A stretch of DNA of 64,000 nt from Chitinophaga pinensis (lineage in GTDB: Bacteria; Bacteroidota; Bacteroidia; UBA4408), in contig CAMAVS010000005.1 of assembly GCA_945861665.1 (NCBI GenBank), positions 178,370 to 242,369 on the forward strand, given 5' to 3'. The notes under the pieces are model-generated. The model had not been told where the DNA came from, searched no databases, and was given only the letters and a program-made list of their open reading frames with translations. Each line of letters starts with the position of its first letter. The first letter of the stretch is position 1. A program made the position numbers and the translations under genes. Of this stretch, positions 25,755 to 35,057 are shown piece by piece.

Positions 25755-26702
25755 ATGAAAAAAATCATTACTTCAGCGGCTTTGATCGTGTTCAGTGTTG
25801 TTGCGTTCGCACAACAAGATGCGCAATTTACCCAAAACTTTATGAATCGTTTAGCTGTTAACCCTGCTTACGCAGGTATAAATGGTTCAATTTGTGCATT
25901 TACATTGTACCGTACTCAATGGGTAGGATTTGATGGACAGCCAACAACTGGTTTATTAAGTCTTGATGCTCCAATAGGTGCTAAAAAAAATATGGGCTTA
26001 GGCTTAACTATCCAAACGGATAAATTAGGGTATATGAATAATTTCTACGGAAAGTTAGCGTATTCATATCATATACCGCTTGGACCTGATGGTGCTAAAT
26101 TAAGCTTAGGTCTTGAGGCAGGTGCTATTAACAACAGTATTAACGGCACTTGGTTAGCCCCTGATGGAACGGATGGAGCTGGAGACGCTAATATACCACT
26201 TAGTGGCACTAACAAAGCTGGCACAACATACGATGTTGGCTTTGGGGCATACTATAATATACCCGAAAAATTATATGTTGGTTTAGCCTCATCGCACTTG
26301 CCTGCTAATGCTAACGGTGATTATTATGATTTAGCTCGTCACTTTTATATTACCGCAGGTTATGATTATGCTGTTAATGAAATGATAACCCTTAAGCCGT
26401 CTGTTTTTATTAAAACGGATGCGGCTTCAACAGCATTAGACATTAACGTAGTAGCAATGTACAACCAATTGGTTTGGGCAGGTATTTCTTATCGTTTAAA
26501 AGACGCTATTGCTCCAATGGTTGGCGTACAAATAAGTAAACTTGGTCCCGGCACTCTAAAATTTGGTTACTCGTATGATGTTACAACATCAGAACTTAAA
26601 ACATACAGTTCTGGCTCACACGAAATTATGTTAGGCTATTGCTTTAACGTAACTCCTAAACCGAAAGTAATTACCAAGTTCTACAACGTACGTTTTTTAT
26701 AA
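25755..26702 (+). CDS. PorP/SprF family T9SS outer-membrane protein
   Basis: 315 residues with a signal peptide ending AFAQ, followed by QDAQFTQNFMNRLAVNPAYAG, the diagnostic opening of PorP/SprF proteins. The rest is a predicted outer-membrane beta-barrel with alternating strands ending in an aromatic residue. PorP associates with the PorK/N ring and links it to outer-membrane components; SprF-type paralogues assist export of type B cargo such as the protein at 15814-18531. It is first in the block with gldKLMN, 130 nt upstream of gldK, with a hairpin between. Confidence 0.92.
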   Translation: MKKIITSAALIVFSVVAFAQQDAQFTQNFMNRLAVNPAYAGINGSICAFTLYRTQWVGFDGQPTTGLLSLDAPIGAKKNMGLGLTIQTDKLGYMNNFYGKLAYSYHIPLGPDGAKLSLGLEAGAINNSINGTWLAPDGTDGAGDANIPLSGTNKAGTTYDVGFGAYYNIPEKLYVGLASSHLPANANGDYYDLARHFYITAGYDYAVNEMITLKPSVFIKTDAASTALDINVVAMYNQLVWAGISYRLKDAIAPMVGVQISKLGPGTLKFGYSYDVTTSELKTYSSGSHEIMLGYCFNVTPKPKVITKFYNVRFL

Positions 26703-26764
26703 TATTTTACATTATTTGTAACCTTTTATAAAACTCTGCGTTAAGGGTAGTCTGTTTTCAAAAC

Positions 26765-26808
26765 AAAAATCATCACACTTTATATTATTATGTAATATGT
26801 GATGATTT
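26765..26808 (+). terminator. hairpin between porP-like gene and gldK (terminator or attenuator)
   Basis: AAAATCATCACA (26765-26776) pairs exactly with TGTGATGATTTT (26797-26808), a 12-bp stem with a 20-nt AT-rich loop. Only four T follow, so termination should be partial. It ends 24 nt before the gldK start. It may lower gldKLMN output relative to porP or protect an mRNA end. Confidence 0.55.
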
Positions 26809-26831
26809 TATGTCAAAATGCAGATTAAAAA

Positions 26832-28139
26832 ATGAAAAAAATGAAAAATAATATGAAAAAGTTCCTTCTTTACGTTTTGATTGTTGCTGGCTTAGTTGGT
26901 TGCAAATCGGGCGATAATGGTCAACTTATTGGTGTTAAGGATAGGGGCCTTTGGTTCGACTTCGACCCTTATGGAATGGCATACATTGGAATGGGTAGTT
27001 ATCAAATGGGGCCAAGTGACCAAGATGTTTTTTACGGATTAACAACACAAGCAAAAACTGTTTCCGTTCAAGCTTTCTATATTGATGATCAAGAAATTTC
27101 AAACAATGAATACCGTCAATTTGTAATGTGGGTTCGCGACTCAATTGCACGTAGAAAAATAGTTGAGGCAGGTAATGAAGATTTTCTTTATCTTGAAAAC
27201 GAAGATGACCCGGATTACCGCCAATTAAATTGGGAAACAAAATTAAACTGGGCCGACCCAAACAACAAAGAAGCATTGAATGATATGTTTCTTCCATTAG
27301 GGGAGCGTTTTTATCATAGAAAAGATATTGATGCTCGTAAATTAATGTTTGAATATTGGTGGGTTGACTTAAGAGAAGCCGCTAAACGTGTTAATCGCCC
27401 ACAAGGACTAACAGACCGTTCAGAATTTATCAAAAAAGATATTATAAATGTATACCCGGATACATTGGCTTGGATACACGATTTTACTTATTCATTTAAC
27501 GAACCAATGACCAATATGTACTTTTGGCATATTGCTTACGATGACTATCCTGTAGTAGGCGTAACTTGGAAGCAAGCAAAAGCGTTTTGTATTTGGAGAA
27601 CTCAATTAATGAACAATTTCTTTGCAATGACCGGAAATACATACGTTCAAGATTTTCGTTTACCAACAGAATCGGAGTGGGAATATGCTTCCCGCGGGGG
27701 CTTAGCATCGTCTCTATATCCTTGGGGTGGCCCTTACATACGTAACTCATTAGGTTGTTTCTTGGGTAACTTTAAACCAATGCGTGGTAATTATGTTGTT
27801 GACGGTGGGTTTCATAGTGTAAAAACAAATTCTTACAACCCTAACGAATACGGTTTGTATTGTATGGCAGGTAATGTTTCAGAGTGGACAAACAATGCTT
27901 TCGATGAGTCGGCTTATAATTTTGCTCACGATTTAAACATGGATTACCAATATGATGCAAAAGAAAATGACCATTCTGCATTAAAACGTAAAGTACTAAG
28001 GGGCGGTTCTTGGAAAGATATTTCTTGGTACTTACAAACAGGTACAAGAACATACGAATACCAAGATACAGCAAAATGTTATATCGGTTTCCGTTGTGTA
28101 ATGAGTTACTTAGGCCGTGCAAAAGGAGATGATTTATAA
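26832..28139 (+). CDS. gldK: T9SS lipoprotein GldK/PorK
   Basis: 435 residues. The lipoprotein signal has a cysteine in VAGLVGCKSG near residue 24; starts at Met1, Met4 or Met8 are all possible and Met8 gives the most typical signal length. The body is an FGE-sulfatase-like domain: YIGMGSYQMG, FYIDDQEISNNEYRQFV, DFRLPTESEWEYASRGG, YCMAGNVSEW, VLRGGSWKD and YIGFRCV. In GldK/PorK this fold is structural, forming with GldN the periplasmic ring under the outer membrane. First of gldKLMN, with 69 nt to gldL. Confidence 0.95.
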   Translation: MKKMKNNMKKFLLYVLIVAGLVGCKSGDNGQLIGVKDRGLWFDFDPYGMAYIGMGSYQMGPSDQDVFYGLTTQAKTVSVQAFYIDDQEISNNEYRQFVMWVRDSIARRKIVEAGNEDFLYLENEDDPDYRQLNWETKLNWADPNNKEALNDMFLPLGERFYHRKDIDARKLMFEYWWVDLREAAKRVNRPQGLTDRSEFIKKDIINVYPDTLAWIHDFTYSFNEPMTNMYFWHIAYDDYPVVGVTWKQAKAFCIWRTQLMNNFFAMTGNTYVQDFRLPTESEWEYASRGGLASSLYPWGGPYIRNSLGCFLGNFKPMRGNYVVDGGFHSVKTNSYNPNEYGLYCMAGNVSEWTNNAFDESAYNFAHDLNMDYQYDAKENDHSALKRKVLRGGSWKDISWYLQTGTRTYEYQDTAKCYIGFRCVMSYLGRAKGDDL

Positions 28140-28208
28140 AATTTCAATAAATAAAAACTAAAAATAAACAAATCAATTAATCATTAAACAATTAACAATT
28201 AAATTTTT

Positions 28209-28991
28209 ATGGGATTTATAGAAACACTTCAAACAAAGAAAGGTAAAGTTTTTATGGGCTATCTATATGGATGGGGAGCTTCAATTGTAATCGTTGGTGC
28301 GATGTTTAAGATCCAACACTGGCCAGGTGCCGGACCGATGTTGGTTTGTGGTCTTTCTATTGAAGCAGTAATTTTCTTCTTCTCGGCTTTTGAACCTGTT
28401 CACGAATATGATGATTGGAGTTTGGTATATCCTGAATTAAGAGGGGCGCACGGACATGGAGCTACTAAAAAAGATCCGGTTGCTCAAGAACTTGATAGAT
28501 TGTTACAAGAGGCTAAAATTGGTCCGGAATTGATAGCGAGCCTTGGTGCAGGAATGAAGAATCTTGGTGAACAAGCAGGAAAATTATCTGATATAACAGA
28601 CGCTACTGTAGCAACTGAAGGATATGTTCAAAATATGAAAGGGGCAAGCAGCTCTATTGAAAAATTAGGTAATACTTACAACAAAGCTTCTGAAGCTATG
28701 AGTACATTAGCGAATGCAAACGTTGACGGTGCAAATTATGGTGAAGAATTACAAAAAGTATCTAAAAACTTAGGCGCATTAAATGCTGTATATGAATTAC
28801 AATTGCAAGGTTCAAGTGAGCATATGAAAGCTACTAACAAATTATACGATGGTATTGCCGAATTGATGAAAAACTTAAATGAATCAGCTGACGATACTAA
28901 GCGTTACAAAACCGAAGTTGCTCAATTGGCAAATAATTTAACATCTTTGAATACCGTTTACGGAAATATGTTAAACGCAATGAAAGCGTAA
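28209..28991 (+). CDS. gldL: T9SS inner-membrane motor protein GldL/PorL
   Basis: 260 residues. Two N-terminal membrane helices (about 16-33 and 43-60) flank FKIQHWPGAG, followed by a long cytoplasmic region rich in coiled-coil heptads. With GldM it forms the proton-driven 5:2 rotary motor that powers the T9SS and gliding. Polar residues in or near the membrane pair, Lys34, His37 and Glu52, are candidates for the proton path; the assignment by position is inferred. Lies between gldK and gldM as usual. Confidence 0.95.
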   Translation: MGFIETLQTKKGKVFMGYLYGWGASIVIVGAMFKIQHWPGAGPMLVCGLSIEAVIFFFSAFEPVHEYDDWSLVYPELRGAHGHGATKKDPVAQELDRLLQEAKIGPELIASLGAGMKNLGEQAGKLSDITDATVATEGYVQNMKGASSSIEKLGNTYNKASEAMSTLANANVDGANYGEELQKVSKNLGALNAVYELQLQGSSEHMKATNKLYDGIAELMKNLNESADDTKRYKTEVAQLANNLTSLNTVYGNMLNAMKA

Positions 28992-29053
28992 TCGTTTGAT
29001 TGCTTTTCGAGTAGATAATTTTATTAAAAATATATAAAATACATATATAGAAT

Positions 29054-30727
29054 ATGTCAGCAGAAGGAACCCCTAGGCAGAAGATGATTGGTATGATGTA
29101 CTTGGTACTAACAGCCCTCTTGGCTATGAACGTATCGAAAGATATCTTAAACTCATTTGTTATCGTGAATGAAAGTTTACACAAGACAACTATAAACTTT
29201 GGAAAAAAGAACGATAAAATATATACTTCTTTTGAAGATGAGCTAAAGAAAGATCCTAAAAAGGTACAAGCTTTTTATGATCGTGCAAAGAAAGCTAAAA
29301 CAATGACGAAAGATTTGTATGATTATATTGAGAAGTTGAAGAAAGAGTTGGTTATGAAAGTGGATAAAAAAGATGCTTTAGCTGCCGATTCTATTATCGA
29401 AAAATTGATATGGGTTGACAGCAAGGACAACTATGATATTCCTTCCAATATTATGATAGGTAGTGATGCCGCAAATCCGAAAGACGGTGAATTCTCTGCA
29501 AAAGACTTGAAGATGAGAATAGAAAAAATTCGTGCAGAATTTATTAAATTATTTGCAGGAAATAGTTCTATTAATGGTAGGCCACTCTTTTTGGCAAATG
29601 TAAAGAAAGAAATAGACAATAAACTTGGTTCGTTAAAATGTGAAGGCGGTATTGAAAATGGAGAGGCAGTTGGTTGGGAACTTATGAATTTTGAACACGT
29701 GCCCTTAGTTGCTGTTATCACAATACTTTCAAAAATACAAGCAGACGTAAAGAATGCCGAATCGGATGTTGTTAGTCAGTTATTCCAATCTGTGAGTGGT
29801 GCTGAGGTTAAATTCGACAGACTTACTGCTAAAGTAATCGCACCTTCCAGTTATATATTGGCAGGTGACGAATATAAAGCCGATGTGTTATTAGTTGCCT
29901 TTAACTCTACCAGCAACCCAAAGATTTATATTGGTGACATTGACACGACTATTAAAGATGAGTTCAAAAATAGATTAAAAGGACCTGGTGAAGAATTGAA
30001 AGATATATCATCAGGTGCGGGTCATTATGTTAAGCCAACTAGTGCCGAAGGTTTACAAACTTGGAGCGGTGTGATAGAAGTTGATGCACCTGAAGGGAAA
30101 AAATATTATCCCTTCACCGGTGAGTATATGGTTGCTAAGCCTGCCGTTGCAATTTCTCCAACCAAGATGAACGTGTTTTACATTGGTGTTGATAATCCAG
30201 TTGAGATATCAGCAGCGGGTGTTGCTCCTGAAAATCTTGCTCCTTCTATGTCAGGAGGTTCATTATCAGGTTCAAGAGGTAAATACATTGTAAAGGTACA
30301 AGCAGGACAAACAGAATGTTCTATTAGTGTAAGTGCTAAGTCAACCACTGGTGGTCCAAATAGACCACAAGGGCCTCCAATGAAATTCCGTATCAAACGT
30401 ATTCCAGATCCCGTTGCTTATGTTGGTGGTAAAAAAGACGGTGTTATACGTAAAAATGAACTAGTTGCAGCAGGTGCCGTTATTCCTAGAATGGAAGGAT
30501 TTGACTTCGACTTAAAACCTGTAGTTGTTGGATTTAAAGTTTCAACGCTTGTTGCTGGTGATATAAAAGAGGAAGTTACAACAGGTAATACTTTTAATGC
30601 GAGCCAATTAAAAATGATGCAACAGTGTAAAAATAACGGAAGAGTTTATATTGAAGAAATTAAAGTTAGAATGCCTGACGGTACTACACGTACTGTAAAT
30701 GCTTGTAACTTTAAGGTTATATTATAA
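29054..30727 (+). CDS. gldM: T9SS motor/periplasmic shaft protein GldM/PorM
   Basis: 557 residues. A short cytoplasmic N-terminus is followed by one membrane helix in KMIGMMYLVLTALLAMNVSKDIL (about 11-33), then a large periplasmic part that in homologues forms four domains (D1-D4) as a dimer. The N-terminal helix bundle (about 35-220) and beta-rich C-terminal half fit this plan. It transmits motor torque to the GldK/GldN ring. 62 nt after gldL, 22 nt before gldN. Confidence 0.95.
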   Translation: MSAEGTPRQKMIGMMYLVLTALLAMNVSKDILNSFVIVNESLHKTTINFGKKNDKIYTSFEDELKKDPKKVQAFYDRAKKAKTMTKDLYDYIEKLKKELVMKVDKKDALAADSIIEKLIWVDSKDNYDIPSNIMIGSDAANPKDGEFSAKDLKMRIEKIRAEFIKLFAGNSSINGRPLFLANVKKEIDNKLGSLKCEGGIENGEAVGWELMNFEHVPLVAVITILSKIQADVKNAESDVVSQLFQSVSGAEVKFDRLTAKVIAPSSYILAGDEYKADVLLVAFNSTSNPKIYIGDIDTTIKDEFKNRLKGPGEELKDISSGAGHYVKPTSAEGLQTWSGVIEVDAPEGKKYYPFTGEYMVAKPAVAISPTKMNVFYIGVDNPVEISAAGVAPENLAPSMSGGSLSGSRGKYIVKVQAGQTECSISVSAKSTTGGPNRPQGPPMKFRIKRIPDPVAYVGGKKDGVIRKNELVAAGAVIPRMEGFDFDLKPVVVGFKVSTLVAGDIKEEVTTGNTFNASQLKMMQQCKNNGRVYIEEIKVRMPDGTTRTVNACNFKVIL

Positions 30728-30749
30728 TAATTCTAAAACAGGAGGTCAA

Positions 30750-31583
30750 ATGAAATCGTTAAAAAAACACATTGTGTTGATGCTAATTGCATTTATTTGC
30801 AACTCGGCTATGGCACAAAATGTACTGGACGGTGTGTACATAAAAGAACACACCCCCGAGCGTACCGTAATACCTTACACTCCTTTGAGAGAAGCTGATG
30901 TAGCTTGGAACAAACGTATTTGGAGAACATTGGACTTACGTGAAAAAATTAACCACCCATTGTATTTTCCTACCACTGTAATAAAAAACAGAAGGAGTTT
31001 GACCCAAGTAATTATGGACGGAATAACAATTGATGGAACAATTACTCCTTATGAGGACGATGAATTTATTAAATCATTGACAAAGGCCGAAATATTAGCT
31101 TCACTTACCAAAATTGATACTTTACAGGTAGAGGACCCTGACAATCCAGGAGTTTTTACTGAAAAAATTGTTCCTAGAGAATTTGACCCGGGAAGTGTTG
31201 TAAAATATCGTTTGAAGGAAGACTGGTTTTTTGATAAACAACGTTCAGTTTTGGATGTTCGTATTGTAGGTATATGCCCCGTACAAGATGAAAAAAACGA
31301 TGATGGTTCGGTGAGAGGTAGCAAGCCAATGTTTTGGTGCTATTTCCCTGAGTGTCGTTATGTGTTCGTGAACGCTGAGGTTTTTAACCGTGACAATGAT
31401 GCTGAAAGAAGAACATTGCAAGATATTTTTTGGAAAAGAATGTTTGGAAGCTACATTAGAAAAGAATCGAATGTATACGACCGCGCAATCATAGAATACA
31501 AAACTGGTATGGATGCTTTGTTAGAAGCTGAAGTCATAAAGGAAAAAATATTTTTCTTAGAACACGATTTGTGGGAATTATAA
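30750..31583 (+). CDS. gldN: T9SS periplasmic ring protein GldN/PorN
   Basis: 277 residues from ATG 30750; the frame opens earlier at 30699 within gldM, but a strong AGGAGGT ribosome-binding site at 30740-30746 and a signal peptide (MKSLKKHIVLML... ending MAQN) fix this start. The canonical Shine-Dalgarno is unusual in this window. The body shows the GldN pattern VYIKEHTPERTVIPYTPLREADVAWNKRIWR-like opening and YFPECRYVFVNAEVFN. Forms the ring with GldK. Last gene of the block, followed by a terminator. Confidence 0.95.
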   Translation: MKSLKKHIVLMLIAFICNSAMAQNVLDGVYIKEHTPERTVIPYTPLREADVAWNKRIWRTLDLREKINHPLYFPTTVIKNRRSLTQVIMDGITIDGTITPYEDDEFIKSLTKAEILASLTKIDTLQVEDPDNPGVFTEKIVPREFDPGSVVKYRLKEDWFFDKQRSVLDVRIVGICPVQDEKNDDGSVRGSKPMFWCYFPECRYVFVNAEVFNRDNDAERRTLQDIFWKRMFGSYIRKESNVYDRAIIEYKTGMDALLEAEVIKEKIFFLEHDLWEL

Positions 31584-31602
31584 AACTTAATCTTATTACA
31601 AA

Positions 31603-31632
31603 AAAGTCTCGCACTATTTGCGGGACTTTTTT
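31603..31632 (+). terminator. intrinsic terminator after gldN
   Basis: AAAGTCTCGCA (31603-31613), 5-nt loop, TGCGGGACTTT (31619-31629), 11 bp with one G-T pair, followed by TTTATTTTT. It lies 20 nt after the gldN stop and closes the T9SS block. Confidence 0.88.
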
Positions 31633-31661
31633 ATTTTTAGCAAAATCTCTGTTTCTTCTAA

Positions 31662-32765
31662 ATGACTAAATCATCAGATCTTTTATACCAAATAGCCCTT
31701 ACCCAAATTGAAGGAGTAGGTGATATAAATGCAAAAAAGCTAATTGCCTATTGTGGCTGTGCCGAGGATATATTCAAAGAAAAGAAACCTCATTTATTAA
31801 AAATACCAGGTATAGGCGAGTACTTAGCTAAATCCATTAGTAAGTTTCCCGATTTTGTTCGTGCAGAAAAAGAACTTAAATTCATTGAAAAAAACAATAT
31901 TCAAGCACTATTTTATTCAGACAGCGCCTACCCTAGTCGATTAAAACATTGCGAGGATTCACCAATACTGATTTACTATAAAGGGAACGCAGATTTAAAC
32001 GCTCAAAAAGTAGTGAGCATTGTAGGCAGTAGAATGGCAACTGAATATGGGAAAGAATTTTGCGAGAATTTGGTAGCAGAATTAACTGTTCACAAATTAT
32101 TAATTGTAAGCGGACTAGCTTACGGAATTGATATTTGTGCACACAAATCGGCCATTAAATATAATTTACCTACGGTAGGTGTACTCGCACACGGTTTGGA
32201 TAAACTTTACCCTTCTCAGCACCAAAACATTGCAGATAAAATGCTTGAGAATGGAGGCTTAATAAGTGATTTTATGAGCGAAACTATCCCCGATAAACAA
32301 AATTTTCCAAAAAGAAATCGCATTGTGGCCGGAATATCCGATGCTACCATAGTAATAGAAGCCAGTATAAAAGGAGGTGCTTTAATCACCGCAAATATTG
32401 CAAACAGCTATAGCAGGGATGTATTTGCCGTTCCAGGAAAAATAAACGACACCTACTCTATAGGCTGTAATAAACTTATTAAAACAAATAAAGCAGCATT
32501 GCTTGAATCAGTAAAAGATTTAGAATACATTATGGGTTGGGAATTACAGCCCGGGAAGAAAAAAAAACAGACACAGCTTTTTGTAGAGTTAAATGCTGAA
32601 GAAAAAAAGATAACCGAAATACTTGAGCAAAGAGGTAAGCTAGACATTGATACTATTTCAATAGAGACAAAGTTGCCGACCGGAAAACTAGCAGGAATAC
32701 TTCTTAATCTTGAATTTAGTGGTGTCTTGAACTCTTTGCCGGGTAAGGTGTATGAATTAATTTAG
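31662..32765 (+). CDS. dprA: DNA-processing protein DprA
   Basis: 367 residues, full length. Loads RecA on incoming single-stranded DNA during natural transformation. An N-terminal helix-hairpin-helix-like region (IEGVGDINAKKLIAYCG) precedes the Rossmann-like core at about 105-290 with VSIVGSRMATEYG, SGLAYGIDICAHKSAI, VLAHGLDKLYPSQH and FPKRNRIVAGISD. A C-terminal winged-helix domain lies at about 310-367. comM, also linked to transformation, is encoded at 56.8 kb. The gene ends directly at the GTTG-rich repeat. Confidence 0.95.
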   Translation: MTKSSDLLYQIALTQIEGVGDINAKKLIAYCGCAEDIFKEKKPHLLKIPGIGEYLAKSISKFPDFVRAEKELKFIEKNNIQALFYSDSAYPSRLKHCEDSPILIYYKGNADLNAQKVVSIVGSRMATEYGKEFCENLVAELTVHKLLIVSGLAYGIDICAHKSAIKYNLPTVGVLAHGLDKLYPSQHQNIADKMLENGGLISDFMSETIPDKQNFPKRNRIVAGISDATIVIEASIKGGALITANIANSYSRDVFAVPGKINDTYSIGCNKLIKTNKAALLESVKDLEYIMGWELQPGKKKKQTQLFVELNAEEKKITEILEQRGKLDIDTISIETKLPTGKLAGILLNLEFSGVLNSLPGKVYELI

Positions 32766-32842
32766 TTGTTGGCTTATTGGTTGTTTTTGATGGTTATTGG
32801 TTGATGGTTGGTAGTTGTTAGTTGTTGGTTTTTAGTTGTTGG
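32766..32842 (+). repeat. GTTG-rich repeat arm next to dprA
   Basis: A run built from TTGGTTG, GTTAGTTGTTGG and TTTTTAGTTGTTGG units begins immediately after the dprA stop. Its core 32811-32842 is an imperfect inverted copy of 32959-32989. About 115 nt of non-repeated sequence lies between the arms. Confidence 0.7.
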
Positions 32843-32958
32843 AATCCATCGAATTAGTTAACATCTAGAGCTCTGTCTATTAAAGGGTTACAATACACAA
32901 TGTTCAACAAGTGTCATATGATAGGTATGAGATTGACGATATGCTGTACTTGCCTGAC

Positions 32959-32990
32959 CTAACAACAAACAACTAACAACCAACAACAGA
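32959..32990 (-). repeat. GTTG-rich repeat arm supplying the end of the HIT gene
   Basis: CTAACAACAAACAACTAACA and following bases are the inverted counterpart of the left arm. The last codons and TAG stop of the HIT gene (32973-32990) lie inside this repeat, giving the C-terminal SVVGC. Confidence 0.7.
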
Positions 32991-33383
32991 AGTATACGTA
33001 TCGCTTATTCGGTTGGCTACTTCTTGCATTTCTACTTTGGTAAAACCAAGTTTTGGCTTCGAAAAATTCATATCGTTTATGGTATTCATAGGAATTAAAT
33101 GAATGTGTGCATGAGGCACCTCGTCTCCAATTACTATCACGCCTATCCTTTTACAAGGGATAACTCTTTTTAGAGCAATTGCTACACTCTTTGAGAACAG
33201 GTGAAGCTCTTTGTAATCTTCATCATTTATATCAAATATGTAATCTATTTCCTTTTTTAAAACCACCAAGGTGTGTCCTTTCACTAAAGGATATATATCT
33301 AAAAAAGCAATATGATTATCGTCTTCTGCAACTATATAGGCGGGAATTTCACGCTGGATTATTCTCGTAAAAACAGACACCAC
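32973..33383 (-). CDS. HIT family protein (histidine-triad hydrolase)
   Basis: 136 residues. The histidine triad is His91, His93 and His95 in VPHAHIHLIPM; CIFCKI-like zinc residues at the N-terminus are absent (FTRIIQREIPAYIV). Family members hydrolyse nucleoside phosphoramidates or similar. The final residues SVVGC are encoded within a GTTG repeat, so the natural C-terminus has probably been changed. It lies 2 nt after greA on the same strand and should be co-transcribed with it. Confidence 0.92.
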   Translation of the reverse strand: MVSVFTRIIQREIPAYIVAEDDNHIAFLDIYPLVKGHTLVVLKKEIDYIFDINDEDYKELHLFSKSVAIALKRVIPCKRIGVIVIGDEVPHAHIHLIPMNTINDMNFSKPKLGFTKVEMQEVANRISDTYTSVVGC

Positions 33384-33385
33384 AA

Positions 33386-33859
33386 CTACCTAGAAATTTC
33401 AACTATTTCAAACTTCATTGTTCCGGATGGAACTTTAATATCAATAACCTCTCCTACCTTTTTCCCCAACAATCCTTTTGCTATAGGCGATTCAATGGAT
33501 ATTTTTCCCAACTTTAAATCTGCCTCATTTTCAGGAACCAACGAATAGCTCATTACGGCTTTATTGGCAATATTCTTAATTTTTACGGTTGACAATATGA
33601 ACACTTTCGAGTTGTCCATATTGGTATCATTGATAATGCGAGAGTTTATTAAACTCTCCTCCATCTTGGAAATTTTCAATTCCAGCAAGCCTTGAGCTTC
33701 CTTTGCAGCATCATATTCCGCATTTTCCGACAAATCTCCCTTGTCTCTTGCTTCAGCAATTTGTCTTGAAATTGCAGGGCGTTGAACCGATTTTAAATTC
33801 TTTAATTCATCCTTAAATGACTTTAAGCCTTCTTCCGTAAAGTATACAATTTGACTCAT
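33386..33859 (-). CDS. greA: transcription elongation factor GreA
   Basis: 157 residues, the normal length. Rescues backtracked RNA polymerase by stimulating transcript cleavage. The N-terminal coiled coil (about 1-75) bears the tip motif SRQIAEARDKGDLSENAEYDAAKE with the acidic residues that act in the polymerase channel. The C-terminal FKBP-like domain has SPIAKGLLGKKVGEVIDIKVPSG. First gene of a greA-HIT pair. Confidence 0.96.
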   Translation of the reverse strand: MSQIVYFTEEGLKSFKDELKNLKSVQRPAISRQIAEARDKGDLSENAEYDAAKEAQGLLELKISKMEESLINSRIINDTNMDNSKVFILSTVKIKNIANKAVMSYSLVPENEADLKLGKISIESPIAKGLLGKKVGEVIDIKVPSGTMKFEIVEISR

Positions 33860-33879
33860 AGTATGTTGTTTTGATATTA

Positions 33880-33914
33880 GAAAAAAAAAGAATCCCGAAT
33901 AATATCGGGACTCC
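33880..33914 (-). terminator. intrinsic terminator after the PorV/PorQ-like gene
   Basis: On the minus strand GAGTCCCGA, loop, TCGGGATTC followed by at least nine T. It lies 25 nt after the stop at 33939 and closes the receptor/surface protein/barrel operon. Confidence 0.85.
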
Positions 33915-33938
33915 CTTCACAATAAAATTTATTTTATT

Positions 33939-35015
33939 TTATAAAGTAAGCTTCACACCAATGGTATGGCAACCTGCAAACGGATTTGTAAATCTATACC
34001 CATAATCCAATCCAAATGCTGTTCCTTTCTCTTTGTTTAAAGGCAGCTCAACAGTAAACCCTGCAGTTGGTCCTGTTAAAGCATTCACTTTTATACCATC
34101 TTTTTTTGATTCGTAAGCATATCCCACTCTTCCCATAAACATCGATTTGTATGCATATTCAACACCAAAACAAAATTGATCTTTAATAAAGGAGTTAGAG
34201 GTAAAATTCATACAGCCCGTAACGCGGTGCTTTTCTTCCATTAAATAATAATCGTAAGCACCACCAATGTTAATCAATGCTGGCAATTCAAATTTCGTTG
34301 ATCGCTGTTCAACTGTTAAACTTGTACCTGTTAATGGTAAGGTTGCTCTTGTAGAAAGTCCATCACCACTAAAACTCAATGGAGGACCTACATTTCGTAA
34401 TGATATACCAAATTTTACGTTTTTAATTTTTTGTTCTTTTGCTTTTGCTCCAATTGTAGTGTGGTATTGTATTCCAGCATCAAAAGCAACACCTTGCGAT
34501 TTTAAATCGGCAATGGATTCAGAAATGATTTTCACATTCACACCCCCATAAATACTGTTCGAAAATTCCTTTGCGAATCCGATTCCCATATTCATAAAAC
34601 GTGGCGAAAACTTACCAATGCCACCTTCAGGAAGTTCTGTTGTGGTAATATCAATATCCCCAAAATTCATCGACATAATTGATACCGCCAATACGCCACC
34701 ATCTTTCCCTAATTTTTGACTAAAGCCAAAAGCATTCATTTTTATATCGGTTCCTCTTAGCCAAGAAGTGTTAGCGAACATCATTTCTGTTTTTTTGGTG
34801 AATGCTAATCCCGCAATATTTAAGCCCATTGACTCCAGTCCTCTGACATTTGCTGTATTCGCATTTGCCCAGCCGGAAGTACGCCCCCACGGGTTTATTA
34901 ATAATTCATTTGCTCCCGCTTGACCTGAACGATCATCGTTACCGGCATAAACGTTATAAAAAGAAATGGTTGACATTAAAATAACTAAACTTGCTGCCTT
35001 TAGTAGTTGTTTCAT
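33939..35015 (-). CDS. PorV/PorQ family outer-membrane barrel
   Basis: 358 residues with a signal peptide ending VYAGN. The start of the mature protein, AGANELLINPWGRTSGWANANTANVRGLESMGLNIAGLAF, follows the PorV/PorQ (UPF0164-like) pattern in which early glycine-rich strands begin a 14-stranded barrel. PorV ferries T9SS cargo from the translocon to the attachment complex and PorQ is a related component; this protein is shorter than typical PorV (about 390) and is more likely a paralogue. It is the last of three genes with the 1342-residue protein and the TonB-dependent receptor. Confidence 0.78.
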   Translation of the reverse strand: MKQLLKAASLVILMSTISFYNVYAGNDDRSGQAGANELLINPWGRTSGWANANTANVRGLESMGLNIAGLAFTKKTEMMFANTSWLRGTDIKMNAFGFSQKLGKDGGVLAVSIMSMNFGDIDITTTELPEGGIGKFSPRFMNMGIGFAKEFSNSIYGGVNVKIISESIADLKSQGVAFDAGIQYHTTIGAKAKEQKIKNVKFGISLRNVGPPLSFSGDGLSTRATLPLTGTSLTVEQRSTKFELPALINIGGAYDYYLMEEKHRVTGCMNFTSNSFIKDQFCFGVEYAYKSMFMGRVGYAYESKKDGIKVNALTGPTAGFTVELPLNKEKGTAFGLDYGYRFTNPFAGCHTIGVKLTL

Positions 35016-35057
35016 AAGCTGAATATATTAATTCAAATTTTTTTTCTGTTTTATTTT

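Noticed and set aside
28140..28208. ATTAA/AACAATT tandem-like motif before gldL
   Set aside because: Simple AT-rich low-complexity sequence without regular period.
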